A stretch of 64,000 nt of DNA from Streptomyces sp. KMM 9044 (GCF_024701375.2 NZ_CP113910.1:5518001-5582000); one strand, 5' to 3'. Positions 45,482 through 55,409 are shown, numbered from the stretch's first letter. Notes: generated from the letters alone by a model not told the origin. Program-made: numbers and translations.

Positions 45482-45825
45482 ACGGCAACGGTAAGCCGCG
45501 GACCCGGCAGGGAAGGGGGAGAGGACGGCGAGGGCAGGGAGCGCGGAGGAGAGGGGGGCGTGCGCACCCCGGGCCCTCCGTGCCCGCCGGGCTCGGCCGT
45601 TGCCACCGCACAAGCCGCACTCCCGGCCATTGGGCGCGCCTCCCCACCCCTTCGGGGTGACGGGCGGCGCGTATGCCCCCCTCCTCGCGACCCCCCGAAA
45701 GGCGTCGGCTAGGGTTTGGTCCGCATAAACATCCAAACCCCTGCCCGACGCAGGGCGGCGACCGACCAGCGAGAAGGCCAGGCCGCAGCCGTACAGCGCG
45801 GGCGAGACTCTCGGGAAGGCGCTAC

Positions 45826-46818
45826 GTGAGTCCCAACGGCTCCGACCTCCCCCACTGCCTGAAGGGCGTGGGAGGTACCCCCAAGCTGCGGCGCCCGATG
45901 CGGCGGAAGCTGCTGCAGGCACTGACCGCGGGCCTGGTCCTGGCAACCGCCACCGGTTGCACATGGGAGGACTTCCCTCGCCTTGGTATGCCCACCCCCA
46001 CCACGGAGGAGGCTCCCCGGATCCTCTCCCTCTGGCAGGGGTCCTGGGCCGCCGCGCTCGCCATCGGCGTGCTGGTGTGGGGTCTGATCCTGTGGAGTGC
46101 TTTCTTCCACCGGCGCAGCCGCACCAAGGTCGAGGTACCTCCGCAGACCCGGTACAACATGCCCATCGAGGCGCTGTACACCGTGGTTCCGCTCATCATC
46201 GTCTCGGTCTTCTTCTTCTTCACGGCCCGTGACGAGTCCGAGCTCCTGAAGCTCGAGGCGAAGCCGGACGTCACCGTGAACGTCGTCGGTTTCCAGTGGA
46301 GCTGGTGCTTCAACTACATCGAGAACGTCGAGGGTTCCACCGGCGACGCCAGGACCGCCAAGGAGCTCGACGGGGTCCCGGACCGCTACAAGGAGGCCTT
46401 CCCGGCCGACGCCGGCGGTGTCAACGACTGCGGCACCCCCTCCACGCGGAACCCGCAGACCAACAACCCGGGCCCCACCCTGTGGCTGCCCGAGGGCAAG
46501 CGGGTCCGCTTCGTCCTGACCTCGCGGGACGTCATCCACTCCTTCTGGGTGGTGCCGTTCCTGATGAAGCAGGACGTCATCCCGGGTCACCCCAACGCCT
46601 TCGAGGTGACCCCCAACCGTGAGGGCACCTTCCTCGGCAAGTGCGCCGAGCTCTGCGGCGTGGACCACGCCCGGATGCTGTTCAACGTGAAGGTCGTCTC
46701 CCCCGAGCGTTACGAGCAGCACCTCCAGGAACTCGCGGAGAAGGGGCAGACCGGTTACGTGCCCTCCGGCATCGAGCAGACGAGCCACGAGAAGAACCGG
46801 GAGGCGAACATCCTGTGA
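45826..46818 (+). CDS. ctaC: Cytochrome c oxidase subunit II
   Basis: A 330-aa aa3-oxidase subunit that takes electrons from cytochrome c. Signal/lipobox-like [17 protein letters not shown], then two membrane helices ([42 protein letters not shown]). The CuA domain has the His in [11 protein letters not shown] and [12 protein letters not shown] (Cys, Cys, His, Met ligands). The aromatic electron-entry patch is in [12 protein letters not shown]. Start: GTG 45826, giving a leader with 13-14 extra residues ([14 protein letters not shown]) encoded by a REP-like palindrome. A -10 TAGGGT near 45710 suits the promoter. The stop overlaps the ctaD start by 4 nt. The preceding 345 bp hold no other gene. 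Confidence 0.95.
   Translation: MSPNGSDLPHCLKGVGGTPKLRRPMRRKLLQALTAGLVLATATGCTWEDFPRLGMPTPTTEEAPRILSLWQGSWAAALAIGVLVWGLILWSAFFHRRSRTKVEVPPQTRYNMPIEALYTVVPLIIVSVFFFFTARDESELLKLEAKPDVTVNVVGFQWSWCFNYIENVEGSTGDARTAKELDGVPDRYKEAFPADAGGVNDCGTPSTRNPQTNNPGPTLWLPEGKRVRFVLTSRDVIHSFWVVPFLMKQDVIPGHPNAFEVTPNREGTFLGKCAELCGVDHARMLFNVKVVSPERYEQHLQELAEKGQTGYVPSGIEQTSHEKNREANIL
45846..45883 (+). repeat. REP-like palindrome inserted in the ctaC leader
   Basis: CCTCCCCCACTGCC-TGAA-GGGCGTGGGAGG, followed by TACCCCCA, forms an imperfect stem of the short dispersed streptomycete type. It is read in frame within the first 20 codons of ctaC. Confidence 0.6.
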
Positions 46819-48551
46819 GCATCCTCGATGAACCCCAGGGTGCCGCAGCGTCTGTGGGCTCCTACGAGAGCGAGCAGCCGGTCCGGCGCAAGCAGCCCGG
46901 CAACGTGGTCGTCAAGTGGCTCACCACCACCGACCACAAGACGATCGGCACGCTGTATCTGGTGACGTCGTTCGTGTTCTTCTGCATCGGTGGCGTGATG
47001 GCGCTCGTCATGCGCGCCGAGCTGGCCCGGCCGGGCCTGCAGGTCATGTCGAACGAGCAGTTCAACCAGGCGTTCACGATGCACGGCACGATCATGCTGC
47101 TGATGTTCGCGACGCCGCTGTTCGCCGGCTTCGCGAACTGGATCATGCCGCTCCAGATCGGCGCGCCCGACGTCGCCTTCCCGCGGCTGAACATGTTCGC
47201 CTACTGGCTCTACCTGTTCGGCTCGCTCATCGCGGTCGGCGGCTTCCTCACCCCGGACGGGGCCGCCAGCTTCGGCTGGTTCGCCTACTCCCCGCTGTCG
47301 GACGCCATCCGCTCGCCGGGTGTCGGCGCCGACATGTGGATCATGGGTCTGGCGTTCTCCGGCTTCGGCACGATCCTCGGTGCGGTCAACTTCATCACCA
47401 CGATCATCTGCATGCGCGCCCCCGGCATGACGATGTTCCGCATGCCGATCTTCACCTGGAACGTGCTGCTGACCGGTGTGCTGGTCCTGCTCGCCTTCCC
47501 GGTGCTCGCGGCGGCGCTGTTCGCGCTGGAGGTGGACCGCAAGTTCGGGGCGCACATCTTCGACGCGGCCAACGGCGGGCCGCTGCTCTGGCAGCACCTG
47601 TTCTGGTTCTTCGGCCACCCGGAGGTGTACATCATCGCGCTGCCGTTCTTCGGCATCGTCTCCGAGATCATCCCGGTCTTCTCCCGCAAGCCGATCTTCG
47701 GCTACATGGGTCTGATCGGCGCGACCATCGCGATCGCCGGTCTGTCGGTGACGGTGTGGGCGCACCACATGTACGTCACGGGCGGTGTGCTGCTGCCGTT
47801 CTTCTCCTTCATGACCTTCCTGATCGCGGTCCCCACAGGTGTGAAGTTCTTCAACTGGCTGGGCACCATGTGGAAGGGGTCACTGAGCTTCGAGACACCG
47901 ATGCTCTGGTCGGCGGGCTTCCTGGTGACTTTCCTCTTCGGCGGTCTGACGGGTGTCGTCCTGGCCTCGCCGCCGCTGGACTTCCACGTCTCGGACTCGT
48001 ACTTCGTGGTGGCGCACTTCCACTACGTGGTGTTCGGCACGGTCGTCTTCGCGATGTTCGCCGGCTTCCACTTCTGGTGGCCGAAGTTCACCGGCAAGAT
48101 GCTCGACGAACGCCTCGGAAAGATCACCTTCTGGACGCTGTTCGCCGGCTTCCACGGCACGTTCCTGGTCCAGCACTGGCTGGGTGCCGAGGGCATGCCG
48201 CGCCGTTACTCGGACTACCTGGCCGCCGACGGCTTCACCGCGCTGAACACGGTCTCGACCATCGCGTCGTTCCTGCTCGGCCTGTCGATGCTGCCGTTCC
48301 TCTACAACATCTGGAAGACGGCCAAGTACGGCAGGAAGGTCGAGGTCGACGACCCGTGGGGCTACGGCCGTTCGCTCGAATGGGCGACGTCGTGCCCGCC
48401 GCCGCGGCACAACTTCACCTCCCTGCCGCGGATCCGCAGCGAATCCCCGGCGTTCGACCTGCACCACCCGGAGATCGCCGCGCTCGACCAGCTCGAGAAC
48501 ACCGGTCACGGTGAGAAGGTCCTCTCCGGTGGCAAGGAGGCCGGCAAGTGA
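46815..48551 (+). CDS. ctaD: Cytochrome c oxidase subunit I
   Basis: A 578-aa, 12-helix haem-copper oxidase core that reduces oxygen and pumps protons. The haem a ligand His is in [11 protein letters not shown]. The CuB/haem a3 site has [11 protein letters not shown] (His-Tyr cross-link pair) and [11 protein letters not shown], with [12 protein letters not shown] carrying the last haem ligands. The proton channels are of A1 type (GHPEVY). GTG 46815 overlaps the ctaC stop (GTGA), so the two are coupled. The gene is followed directly by ctaF with another 4-nt overlap. Confidence 0.97.
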   Translation: MSILDEPQGAAASVGSYESEQPVRRKQPGNVVVKWLTTTDHKTIGTLYLVTSFVFFCIGGVMALVMRAELARPGLQVMSNEQFNQAFTMHGTIMLLMFATPLFAGFANWIMPLQIGAPDVAFPRLNMFAYWLYLFGSLIAVGGFLTPDGAASFGWFAYSPLSDAIRSPGVGADMWIMGLAFSGFGTILGAVNFITTIICMRAPGMTMFRMPIFTWNVLLTGVLVLLAFPVLAAALFALEVDRKFGAHIFDAANGGPLLWQHLFWFFGHPEVYIIALPFFGIVSEIIPVFSRKPIFGYMGLIGATIAIAGLSVTVWAHHMYVTGGVLLPFFSFMTFLIAVPTGVKFFNWLGTMWKGSLSFETPMLWSAGFLVTFLFGGLTGVVLASPPLDFHVSDSYFVVAHFHYVVFGTVVFAMFAGFHFWWPKFTGKMLDERLGKITFWTLFAGFHGTFLVQHWLGAEGMPRRYSDYLAADGFTALNTVSTIASFLLGLSMLPFLYNIWKTAKYGRKVEVDDPWGYGRSLEWATSCPPPRHNFTSLPRIRSESPAFDLHHPEIAALDQLENTGHGEKVLSGGKEAGK

Positions 48552-48946
48552 AGATCCAGGGCAAGATGTTCATGTGGCTGAGCGCCTTCCTGCTCGCCGT
48601 GGCAGTCGTCTACGGCGTGTGGTCGAAGGAGCCGGTCGGCACCACGGCCCTCTTCCTGGCCTTCGGCCTGAGCATCATGATCGGCTTCTACCTGGGCTTC
48701 ACCGCCCGGCGGGTCGACGTGGGTCCCCAGGACGACAAGGAGGCGGATGTCGCCGACGACGCCGGCGAGGTCGGGTTCTTCAGCCCGCACAGCTGGCAGC
48801 CGCTCGGTCTCGCTCTCGGCGGTGCGATCGCCTTCCTGTCCGTCGCCGTCGGCTGGTGGCTGATGTACTTCGCGGCACCGCTGATCCTGCTCGGCCTCTG
48901 GGGCTGGGTCTTCGAGTACTACCGCGGTGAGAACCGCACCCAGTAG
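48548..48946 (+). CDS. ctaF: Cytochrome c oxidase subunit IV (actinobacterial CtaF)
   Basis: A 132-aa small subunit of the actinobacterial aa3 oxidase. It begins [51 protein letters not shown], with two helices. The short acidic loop [29 protein letters not shown] is the hallmark of the family, and a C-terminal pair of helices follows. It starts at a GTGA overlap with the ctaD stop. The strong terminator after it closes the ctaCDF unit. Confidence 0.95.
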   Translation: MKIQGKMFMWLSAFLLAVAVVYGVWSKEPVGTTALFLAFGLSIMIGFYLGFTARRVDVGPQDDKEADVADDAGEVGFFSPHSWQPLGLALGGAIAFLSVAVGWWLMYFAAPLILLGLWGWVFEYYRGENRTQ

Positions 48947-48985
48947 TACGGCGCCGGCGGTAAGCACCCGTAGGACAGGCAACAC

Positions 48986-49029
48986 GCGCAGGGCCCGGAC
49001 GCTCCCTCGGGAGTGTCCGGGCCCTGCGC
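48986..49029 (+). terminator. Terminator of the ctaCDF unit
   Basis: Perfect 15-nt arms GCGCAGGGCCCGGAC (48986-49000) and GTCCGGGCCCTGCGC (49015-49029), with a further CTCC/GGAG pairing in the loop. Confidence 0.85.
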
Positions 49030-49106
49030 CGCGTCTGCCGCAATGTGTGTCACTCGTTCGAGTTCTCCAGCGCGCCACGGTTGACGAGTCTTTCTAGCGT
49101 GAGGTC

Positions 49107-50366
49107 ATGAGACGTGATCCGCGAAACCGCACTGCCGTCGGCTGCGCGCTGCTGGTGACCGCCCTCGGCGCGGGCGTCACCGGCTGTTCCTCCGGCGGCG
49201 ACCCGCTGTCCGCCGAGCCCTACGACGCGGCGGACCGGATCAGCTTCAGAGGCCTCTCCGAGGGGAAGAAGGCAGACCCCGACAAGCCCTTGGAGATCGT
49301 CGCCGAGGACGCCGGCGGGCGCATCACCGACGTCACGGCCGTGGACGACGCCGGCCGCCACGTGGCAGGCGAACTCGCCGCCGACGGCAGCCGCTGGCAC
49401 AGCACCTCCCCGCTCGCCGCCGACGCCGACTACACGGTCCGGGTCAGCACCGAGGACAAGGACGGGGCGCGGGGCCGCAAGGCCCTCACCTTCACCACCG
49501 GCAAGCCCACCGCCGCCAAGAGCCTCGGTGTCACCTTCGGCCCCGGGACGGGCACCTACGGCGTCGGCCAGCCGCTCACCGCCGAACTGACCGCGCCGGT
49601 CCGGGACCCCGTCCAGCGCGCCGTCGTGGAACGCGGCCTGAAGGTGTCCTCCACGCCCGCGGCGGACGGCGCCTGGCACTGGGTGGACGACAAGCTGCTC
49701 CACTTCCGGCCGAAGGACTACTGGCCCGAGAACGCCACCGTCAGGATGCGCAGCAACCTGGAGGGCATCCGGATCGGCGACCGGCTGAGGGGCACCAAGG
49801 CCGCGTCACTGACCCTCAGCACCGGCGACCGGCTCATAGCCGTCGCCGACGCCGCCGCACACCGGCTGAAGGTCTACAAGAGCGGCGAGGAGATCAGGAC
49901 GATACCCGTCACCGCCGGCAAGCCCGGCTTCGAGACCCGCAACGGCGTCAAGGTCGTCCTCGCCAAGGAGCGCCTCGTACGCATGCGCAGCACCAGCATC
50001 GGCATCGCCGAGGGCTCCTCCGAGTCGTACGACATGCCGGTCCACTTCGCCACCAGGGTGACCTGGAGCGGCGAGTACGTGCACGCCGCCCCCTGGTCCG
50101 TCGGCTCCCAGGGTTACGCCAACGTCAGCCACGGCTGCGTCGGCATGAGCACCGGTGACGCCGAGTGGTTCTTCGGCATGTTCGGCCAGGGCGACCTCGT
50201 CGAGGTCGTCAACTCGGGCGGCGACACCATGGAGCCGTTCGGCAACGGCTTCGGCGACTGGAACCTCAGCTGGGACCAGTGGCGCGCGGGCAGCGCCCTG
50301 ACGGGCGGCACCGAGGCCGGTCCCACCGCCGAGAAGAAGGCACGCCTGCGCCCCCAGCCGGCGTGA
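49107..50366 (+). CDS. Lipoprotein L,D-transpeptidase (YkuD) with Ig-like domains
   Basis: A 419-aa lipoprotein that makes 3-3 peptidoglycan cross-links. The lipobox VTGC follows a signal peptide at residues ~10-26. Two Ig-like domains cover ~40-225 (LEIVAEDAGGRITDVTAVDDAGRHVAG; YGVGQPLTAELTAPVRD). The catalytic YkuD domain runs ~240-375, with HAAPWSVGSQGYANVSHGCVGMS giving the His and the SHGC motif with catalytic Cys. This is the mycobacterial LdtMt2-like layout. It separates the two blocks of the cytochrome branch without an evident link. Confidence 0.95.
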   Translation: MRRDPRNRTAVGCALLVTALGAGVTGCSSGGDPLSAEPYDAADRISFRGLSEGKKADPDKPLEIVAEDAGGRITDVTAVDDAGRHVAGELAADGSRWHSTSPLAADADYTVRVSTEDKDGARGRKALTFTTGKPTAAKSLGVTFGPGTGTYGVGQPLTAELTAPVRDPVQRAVVERGLKVSSTPAADGAWHWVDDKLLHFRPKDYWPENATVRMRSNLEGIRIGDRLRGTKAASLTLSTGDRLIAVADAAAHRLKVYKSGEEIRTIPVTAGKPGFETRNGVKVVLAKERLVRMRSTSIGIAEGSSESYDMPVHFATRVTWSGEYVHAAPWSVGSQGYANVSHGCVGMSTGDAEWFFGMFGQGDLVEVVNSGGDTMEPFGNGFGDWNLSWDQWRAGSALTGGTEAGPTAEKKARLRPQPA

Positions 50367-50395
50367 GCGCCGGCCGACGGGCTCCAGAACAGGAC

Positions 50396-50797
50396 CTAAG
50401 CGTTCAGGGCGTGCTTCTCGCGCAGCAGGGAGGCGAGGGCCGAGGCGAACTCCACCGGCTCCACCGGTAGCGTCACAGCGGCCTCCGCGCGGCTCCAGGT
50501 GGCCAGCCAGGCGTCCTGGGGCCGGCCGATGAGCAGCAGCACCGGCGGGCACTGGAAGATCTCGTCCTTGATCTGCCGGCACACGCCCATGCCGCCCACG
50601 GGAGTCGCCTCACCGTCCAGGACACAGACGTCGATACCACCCCGTTCCAGTTCCGTGAGGACGGCGGGGAGGGTCGCGCACTCCAGGAACTCCACGACGG
50701 GCACGTCCGGGGCCGGCCGTCGGCCGGTGGCGAGCCGCACCTGCTCCCGGGTGCCGGAATTGTCACTGTAGACCAGCACCGTGGCGGTCGCCTGCAT
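50396..50797 (-). CDS. Degenerate response-regulator receiver protein
   Basis: A 133-aa stand-alone CheY-like fold: [114 protein letters not shown]. The phospho-acceptor Asp (VLDGE) and one acidic residue (YSDN) remain. The switch Thr/Ser and the conserved Lys are missing (LPVEP instead of a K-P). It may work without phosphorylation. GGAGGAACA precedes the ATG. It is divergent from ctaE over 200 bp and convergent with the transpeptidase. Confidence 0.9.
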   Translation of the reverse strand: MQATATVLVYSDNSGTREQVRLATGRRPAPDVPVVEFLECATLPAVLTELERGGIDVCVLDGEATPVGGMGVCRQIKDEIFQCPPVLLLIGRPQDAWLATWSRAEAAVTLPVEPVEFASALASLLREKHALNA

Positions 50798-50986
50798 TGT
50801 TCCTCCACGCTTGTGAGGGGGCACGGCATCGTCGGGCACCAGTGGTGCCGATGGCGCGGATGCTACCCCTTCCGGCAGCTCGTCAACACTGGTTCGCACC
50901 CCGCTTCGATGGGCCATCCGGGCAGTACAGGAGGGGCGGACACTCCGAACAGCACCCCCCGGGGTGAGGGCGGGATAAGCGACCGA

Positions 50987-50992
50987 CATAAT
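50987..50992 (+). promoter_or_regulatory. -10 of a probable leaderless ctaE promoter
   Basis: CATAAT ends 6 bp before the GTG start of ctaE at 50999, so transcription would begin at or beside the start codon. There is no Shine-Dalgarno sequence. The -35 region (near 50964-50969) is weak. Confidence 0.55.
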
Positions 50993-50998
50993 GTCGGC

Positions 50999-51610
50999 GT
51001 GGCGACAGCAACGACAGTAGACACCGGGCACGCGCACCCGTCGGTCAATCGACCGAACCTCACCAGCGTCGGAACCATCATCTGGCTGAGTTCCGAGCTG
51101 ATGTTCTTCGCGGCCCTCTTCGCGATGTACTTCACCCTGCGATCGGTGACCGGCCCCGACTTCTGGTCGGAGAAGGCCGACACGCTGAACTTCCCGTTCG
51201 CGTTGACGAACACCACGATCCTGGTGCTCTCCTCCCTCACCTGCCAGCTCGGCGTCTTCGCCGCCGAGCGCGGTGACGTGAAGAAGCTCCGGACGTGGTT
51301 CATCGTCACGTTCATCATGGGCGCGGTCTTCATCGGCGGTCAGGTCATCGAGTACACCGAGCTGGTCAAGCACGAGGGCCTGTCCCTCTCCTCCGACCCC
51401 TACGGCTCGGTCTTCTACCTGACCACCGGCTTCCACGGCCTGCACGTGCTGGGCGGTCTCTTCGCCTTCCTGCTCGTCCTGGGCCGGACCTACGCGGCTC
51501 GGAGGTTCACCCATGACCAGGCGACGGCGGCCATCGTCGTGTCCTACTACTGGCATTTCGTCGATGTCGTCTGGATCGGTCTCTTCGCCACGATCTACAT
51601 GATCAAGTAG
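50999..51610 (+). CDS. ctaE: Cytochrome c oxidase subunit III
   Basis: A 203-aa, five-helix subunit. Characteristic stretches are [23 protein letters not shown], with the conserved Glu, and [24 protein letters not shown], then [17 protein letters not shown]. The GTG at 50999 is chosen because the overlapping ATG (50991) is out of frame. It heads the ctaE-qcrCAB unit; qcrC follows after 79 bp. It is physically part of the aa3 oxidase encoded by ctaCDF 2 kb away. Confidence 0.95.
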   Translation: MATATTVDTGHAHPSVNRPNLTSVGTIIWLSSELMFFAALFAMYFTLRSVTGPDFWSEKADTLNFPFALTNTTILVLSSLTCQLGVFAAERGDVKKLRTWFIVTFIMGAVFIGGQVIEYTELVKHEGLSLSSDPYGSVFYLTTGFHGLHVLGGLFAFLLVLGRTYAARRFTHDQATAAIVVSYYWHFVDVVWIGLFATIYMIK

Positions 51611-51689
51611 GCGGACCCGAATCCGCGCGCTCGAAGAAGCGCACCCACCAGAAGCATCGACGCAGAAGATCCTGACACCGGGGTAATCC

Positions 51690-52502
51690 GTGAAAAAGCT
51701 CTCCGCACGACGACGCCACCCGTTGGCTGCGCTCGTCGTCCTGCTCCTCGCGCTGGCATGCACCGGGGGGTTGTACACCGTGTTCGCGCCCGCGAGCAAG
51801 GCGCAGGCCGACGAAACCGCCCAATCCCTCACCATCGAGGAGGGCAAGAAGCTCTACGCGGTCGGCTGTGCCAGCTGCCACGGCACCGGTGGGCAGGGCA
51901 CCAGCGACGGTCCCAGCCTGGTGGGCGTGGGCGCGGCGGCCGTCGACTTCCAGGTGGGCACCGGCCGTATGCCGGCCGCCACCTCGCAGGCCGCGCAGCT
52001 TCCGCAGAAGAAGGTCGTCTACACCCAGGCCGAGATCGACCAGCTGGCGGCGTACATCGCCTCCCTGGGCGCCGGCCCGGCCGTCCCCACCGAGGAACAG
52101 TACGGCCCCGAGGGCGCCGACATCGCCAAGGGCGGTGAACTGTTCCGCAACAACTGCGCGCAGTGCCACAACTTCACAGGCAAGGGCGGTGCGCTCACGC
52201 ACGGAAAGTACGCCCCGAACCTCGAGGACGTGGACCCCAAGCACATCTACCAGGCGATGCTGACCGGCCCGCAGAACATGCCTTCCTTCCCCGACGGTTC
52301 GCTGTCGGAGCAGAACAAGAAGGACATCATCGCCTACCTCGAGACGGTCAACAGCGATGACAGCGTGAGCCCCGGCGGTCTGTCGCTGGGCGGGCTCGGT
52401 CCCGTCTCCGAGGGTCTGTTCGCGTGGGTCTTCGGCCTCGGCGCGCTGATCGCGGTCGCCGTCTGGGTCGCAGCTCGGACCGCAAAGGCCAGGAAGTCAT
52501 GA
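51690..52502 (+). CDS. qcrC: Di-haem cytochrome c subunit of the bcc complex (QcrC)
   Basis: A 270-aa membrane-anchored di-haem cytochrome. N-terminal signal anchor PLAALVVLLLALACTGGLYTVF. Two CxxCH haem sites: AVGCASCHGTGGQG, with Met ligand probably in GTGRMPAA, and NNCAQCHNFTGKGG, with Met in GPQNMPSF. The C-terminal helix GLFAWVFGLGALIAVAVWVA fixes it in the membrane. Two c-type haems per chain replace a soluble cytochrome c, so electrons go straight to CtaC in a supercomplex. Its stop overlaps the qcrA start. Confidence 0.96.
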   Translation: MKKLSARRRHPLAALVVLLLALACTGGLYTVFAPASKAQADETAQSLTIEEGKKLYAVGCASCHGTGGQGTSDGPSLVGVGAAAVDFQVGTGRMPAATSQAAQLPQKKVVYTQAEIDQLAAYIASLGAGPAVPTEEQYGPEGADIAKGGELFRNNCAQCHNFTGKGGALTHGKYAPNLEDVDPKHIYQAMLTGPQNMPSFPDGSLSEQNKKDIIAYLETVNSDDSVSPGGLSLGGLGPVSEGLFAWVFGLGALIAVAVWVAARTAKARKS

Positions 52503-53560
52503 GTAGCCAAGAGACTCCCGAAGAGAAGCAGCTGCCCGCAGGGCAGGACACCGTGCACGGCACGGTGCGCGTCGCGGACGAGAAGAACCCGTTCGCCGAC
52601 CCGGGGCTGCCGCCCCACGAGCCGCGCGTCCAGGACATCGACGATCGGGCAGCCAAGCGGTCCGAGCGTACGGTCGCCCTCCTGTTCACGCTGTCGATGC
52701 TGGCCACCGTCGGCTTCATCGTCTCGTTCGTGACGATCCCGGTCGACGAGTCCGTCTACATCTTCCCGCTCGGTCACATCAGCGCGCTGAACTTCGCGCT
52801 CGGCATGACCCTCGGCGTCGCCCTGTTCGCCATCGGTGCCGGCGCGGTCCACTGGGCCCGCACGCTGATGTCGGACCACGAGCTCACCGACGAGCGGCAC
52901 CCGATCTCCGCGCCGCCGGAGCTCCGCGAGCAGGTCATGGACGACTTCCGCCAGGGCGCGAAGGAGTCCGCGCTCGGACGGCGCAAGCTGATCCGCAACA
53001 CGATGTTCGGCGCTCTGGCCCTGGTCCCGCTCTCCGGGGTGGTCCTGCTGCGCGACCTCGGACCGCTGCCCGGCACCTCGCTCCGCCACACCCTGTGGGC
53101 CAAGGGCAAGCTGCTCATCAACATGAACACGAACGAGCCCATGCGGCCGTCCGACATCATCGTGGGCTCGCTGACCTTCGCCCAGCCCGAGGGCCTGGAC
53201 CCGCACGAGCACGGGTACCTGAACGAGATCGCCAAGGCCGCCCTGATGATCGTCCGTATCCAGCCGGAGGACATCAAGGACAAGCGCGAGCTCGAGTGGT
53301 CGCACGAGGGCATCGTCGCGTACTCGAAGATCTGCACCCACGTCGGCTGCCCGATCTCCCTGTACGAGCAGCAGACGCACCACGCGCTGTGCCCCTGTCA
53401 CCAGTCCACCTTCGACCTCTCCGACGGGGCCCGGGTCATCTTCGGTCCCGCCGGTCACGCCCTGCCGCAGCTGCGCATCGGTGTGAACGACGAGGGCTAT
53501 CTCGAGGCGCTCGGCGACTTCGAGGAGCCCGTCGGTCCTGCATTCTGGGAGCGCGGATGA
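52499..53560 (+). CDS. qcrA: Rieske iron-sulfur subunit of the bcc complex (QcrA)
   Basis: A 353-aa subunit with the actinobacterial three-helix anchor (ERTVALLFTLSMLATVGFIVSF; LGHISALNFALGMTLGVALFAIGAGAVHW; MFGALALVPLSGVVLL) and a C-terminal Rieske domain. Cluster ligands are in KICTHVGCPI and LCPCHQSTFDL. It carries electrons from menaquinol to QcrC. ATG 52499 overlaps the qcrC stop (ATGA), and its own stop overlaps qcrB in the same way, so the three are translationally coupled. Confidence 0.96.
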   Translation: MSSQETPEEKQLPAGQDTVHGTVRVADEKNPFADPGLPPHEPRVQDIDDRAAKRSERTVALLFTLSMLATVGFIVSFVTIPVDESVYIFPLGHISALNFALGMTLGVALFAIGAGAVHWARTLMSDHELTDERHPISAPPELREQVMDDFRQGAKESALGRRKLIRNTMFGALALVPLSGVVLLRDLGPLPGTSLRHTLWAKGKLLINMNTNEPMRPSDIIVGSLTFAQPEGLDPHEHGYLNEIAKAALMIVRIQPEDIKDKRELEWSHEGIVAYSKICTHVGCPISLYEQQTHHALCPCHQSTFDLSDGARVIFGPAGHALPQLRIGVNDEGYLEALGDFEEPVGPAFWERG

Positions 53561-55218
53561 GTACTACGACCAGCACCACGAATCCGTCCGGCGCCGACGG
53601 GCCGGGCCGCTCCCGCGGTAAGGCCCCGGCCGGCGAACGGGTCGCCGACTGGGCCGACGGCCGGCTGGGGATCTACTCCCTTGCCAAGGCCAACATGCGC
53701 AAAATCTTCCCCGACCACTGGTCGTTCATGCTGGGGGAGATCTGCCTCTACAGCTTCCTCATCATCATCCTCACGGGTGTGTACCTGACGCTGTTCTTCC
53801 ACCCGTCGATGAACGAGGTGGAGTACCACGGCAGCTACATCCCGATGCAGGGCCAGCTGATGAGCGAGGCGTACAAGTCGACGCTGGACATCAGCTTCGA
53901 CGTCCGCGGTGGTCTGCTGATCCGCCAGCTCCACCACTGGGCCGCGCTGGTGTTCCTGGCCGGCATGTTCGTGCACATGATGCGCGTGTTCTTCACCGGC
54001 GCGTTCCGCAAGCCGCGTGAGGTCAACTGGCTGTTCGGCTTCCTGCTCTTCGTCCTCGGCATGTTCACCGGTTTCACCGGCTACTCGCTCCCGGACGACC
54101 TGCTCTCCGGCACCGGTATCCGCTTCATGGAGGGCGCGATCCTGTCCGTGCCGATCGTCGGCACGTACCTCGCGTTCTTCCTGTTCGGCGGGGAGTTCCC
54201 GGGGGACGACTTCATCGCCCGGTTCTACTCGGTCCACATCCTGCTGTTGCCGGGCATCATGCTCGGCCTCGTGGTGGCGCACCTGATCCTGGTCTTCTAC
54301 CACAAGCACACGCAGTTCGCGGGCCCCGGCAAGACCAACAAGAACGTCGTGGGCATGCCGCTGCTGCCGGTGTACACGGCGAAGGCCGGAGGCTTCTTCT
54401 TCCTGGTCTTCGGCGTGCTGGCCGTCGTCTCGGCGATCGCGACGATCAACCCGATCTGGAACATCGGCCCCTACCGGCCGGACATGGTCTCCACCGGGGC
54501 CCAGCCCGACTGGTACATGGGCTTCTCCGAGGGGCTGATCCGGGTGATGCCGGGCTGGGAGATCAACTTCTGGGGTCACACGCTCGTCCTGGGTGTGTTC
54601 GTCCCGCTGATGATCTTCCCGCTGGTCCTGGTGGCCATCGCGGTCTACCCGTTCATCGAGTCCTGGGTCACCGGCGACCAGCGCGAGCACCACATCCTGG
54701 ACCGCCCGCGCAACGCCCCGACGCGCACCGCCTTCGGCGTCGCGTGGATCACCTGGTACTTCGTGCTCCTCGTCGGTGGTGGCAACGACCTGTGGGCCAC
54801 GCACTTCAACCTGTCGATCAACGCGATCACCTGGTTCGTGCGCGTCGCCTTCTTCGTCGGGCCGGTCGTCGCGTTCATCGTCACCAAACGGATCTGTCTC
54901 GGTCTCCAGCGCCGAGACCGGGACAAGGTGCTGCACGGTCGCGAGTCGGGCATCATCAAGCGCCTGCCGCACGGTGAGTTCATCGAGGTCCACGAGCCGC
55001 TCAGCCAGGAGCAACTGCACACCCTCACGGCGCACGAGCAGTACAGGCCGTCCGAGATCGGCCCGCTCGTCGACGAAAACGGCGTCGAGCGCAAGGTGAA
55101 GCCGCTGGAGAAGCTGCGCGCCAAGCTCAACAAGGGCTACTACGGCGAGGAGTCCCAGATTCCGAAGCCGACCGTCGAGGAGTACAAGGAGATCACGAGC
55201 GGCCACGGCCACCACTGA
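53557..55218 (+). CDS. qcrB: Cytochrome b subunit of the bcc complex (QcrB)
   Basis: A 553-aa di-haem b protein that oxidises menaquinol. Haem His pairs are visible in RQLHHWAALVFLAGMFVHMMRVFF and FYSVHILLLPGIMLGLVVAHL. The quinol-site loop is PDWY (GAQPDWYMGF), the actinobacterial form of PEWY. An extended C-terminal soluble part (RDKVLHGRESGIIKRLPHGEFIEVHEPL to GHGHH) is typical of the phylum. The ATGA overlap with qcrA fixes the start. A perfect hairpin ends the unit. Confidence 0.97.
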   Translation: MSTTTSTTNPSGADGPGRSRGKAPAGERVADWADGRLGIYSLAKANMRKIFPDHWSFMLGEICLYSFLIIILTGVYLTLFFHPSMNEVEYHGSYIPMQGQLMSEAYKSTLDISFDVRGGLLIRQLHHWAALVFLAGMFVHMMRVFFTGAFRKPREVNWLFGFLLFVLGMFTGFTGYSLPDDLLSGTGIRFMEGAILSVPIVGTYLAFFLFGGEFPGDDFIARFYSVHILLLPGIMLGLVVAHLILVFYHKHTQFAGPGKTNKNVVGMPLLPVYTAKAGGFFFLVFGVLAVVSAIATINPIWNIGPYRPDMVSTGAQPDWYMGFSEGLIRVMPGWEINFWGHTLVLGVFVPLMIFPLVLVAIAVYPFIESWVTGDQREHHILDRPRNAPTRTAFGVAWITWYFVLLVGGGNDLWATHFNLSINAITWFVRVAFFVGPVVAFIVTKRICLGLQRRDRDKVLHGRESGIIKRLPHGEFIEVHEPLSQEQLHTLTAHEQYRPSEIGPLVDENGVERKVKPLEKLRAKLNKGYYGEESQIPKPTVEEYKEITSGHGHH

Positions 55219-55266
55219 CCGCCGCACCGCCTCAACCGCCTTCCCAGGCAGCCAAGTCGCCACACG

Positions 55267-55313
55267 ACGGCGAAGGGCCCCCGTCCGAGGACCGGACGGG
55301 GGCCCTTCGCCGT
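55267..55313 (+). terminator. Perfect 21-bp terminator after qcrB
   Basis: Arms 55267-55287 and 55293-55313 are exact complements with a 5-nt loop (AGGAC). The core is GAAGGGCCCCCGTCC. Confidence 0.9.
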
Positions 55314-55349
55314 GCCCCGGGGTCGATAGGGTGGTGACGAAACCCCCAG

Positions 55350-55387
55350 CCATCCGTCTGTCGAAGACCCATCTGTCTGTCGAAGAC
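55350..55387 (+). repeat. 19-bp tandem duplication in the trpD leader
   Basis: CCATCCGTCTGTCGAAGAC is followed at once by CCATCTGTCTGTCGAAGAC, with one mismatch. It lies between a TAGGGT -10 candidate (55327-55332) and the trpD start at 55410, so it would be in the 5' untranslated region. Confidence 0.75.
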
Positions 55388-55409
55388 GTCGAGGACCCAG
55401 GAGCGGCCG

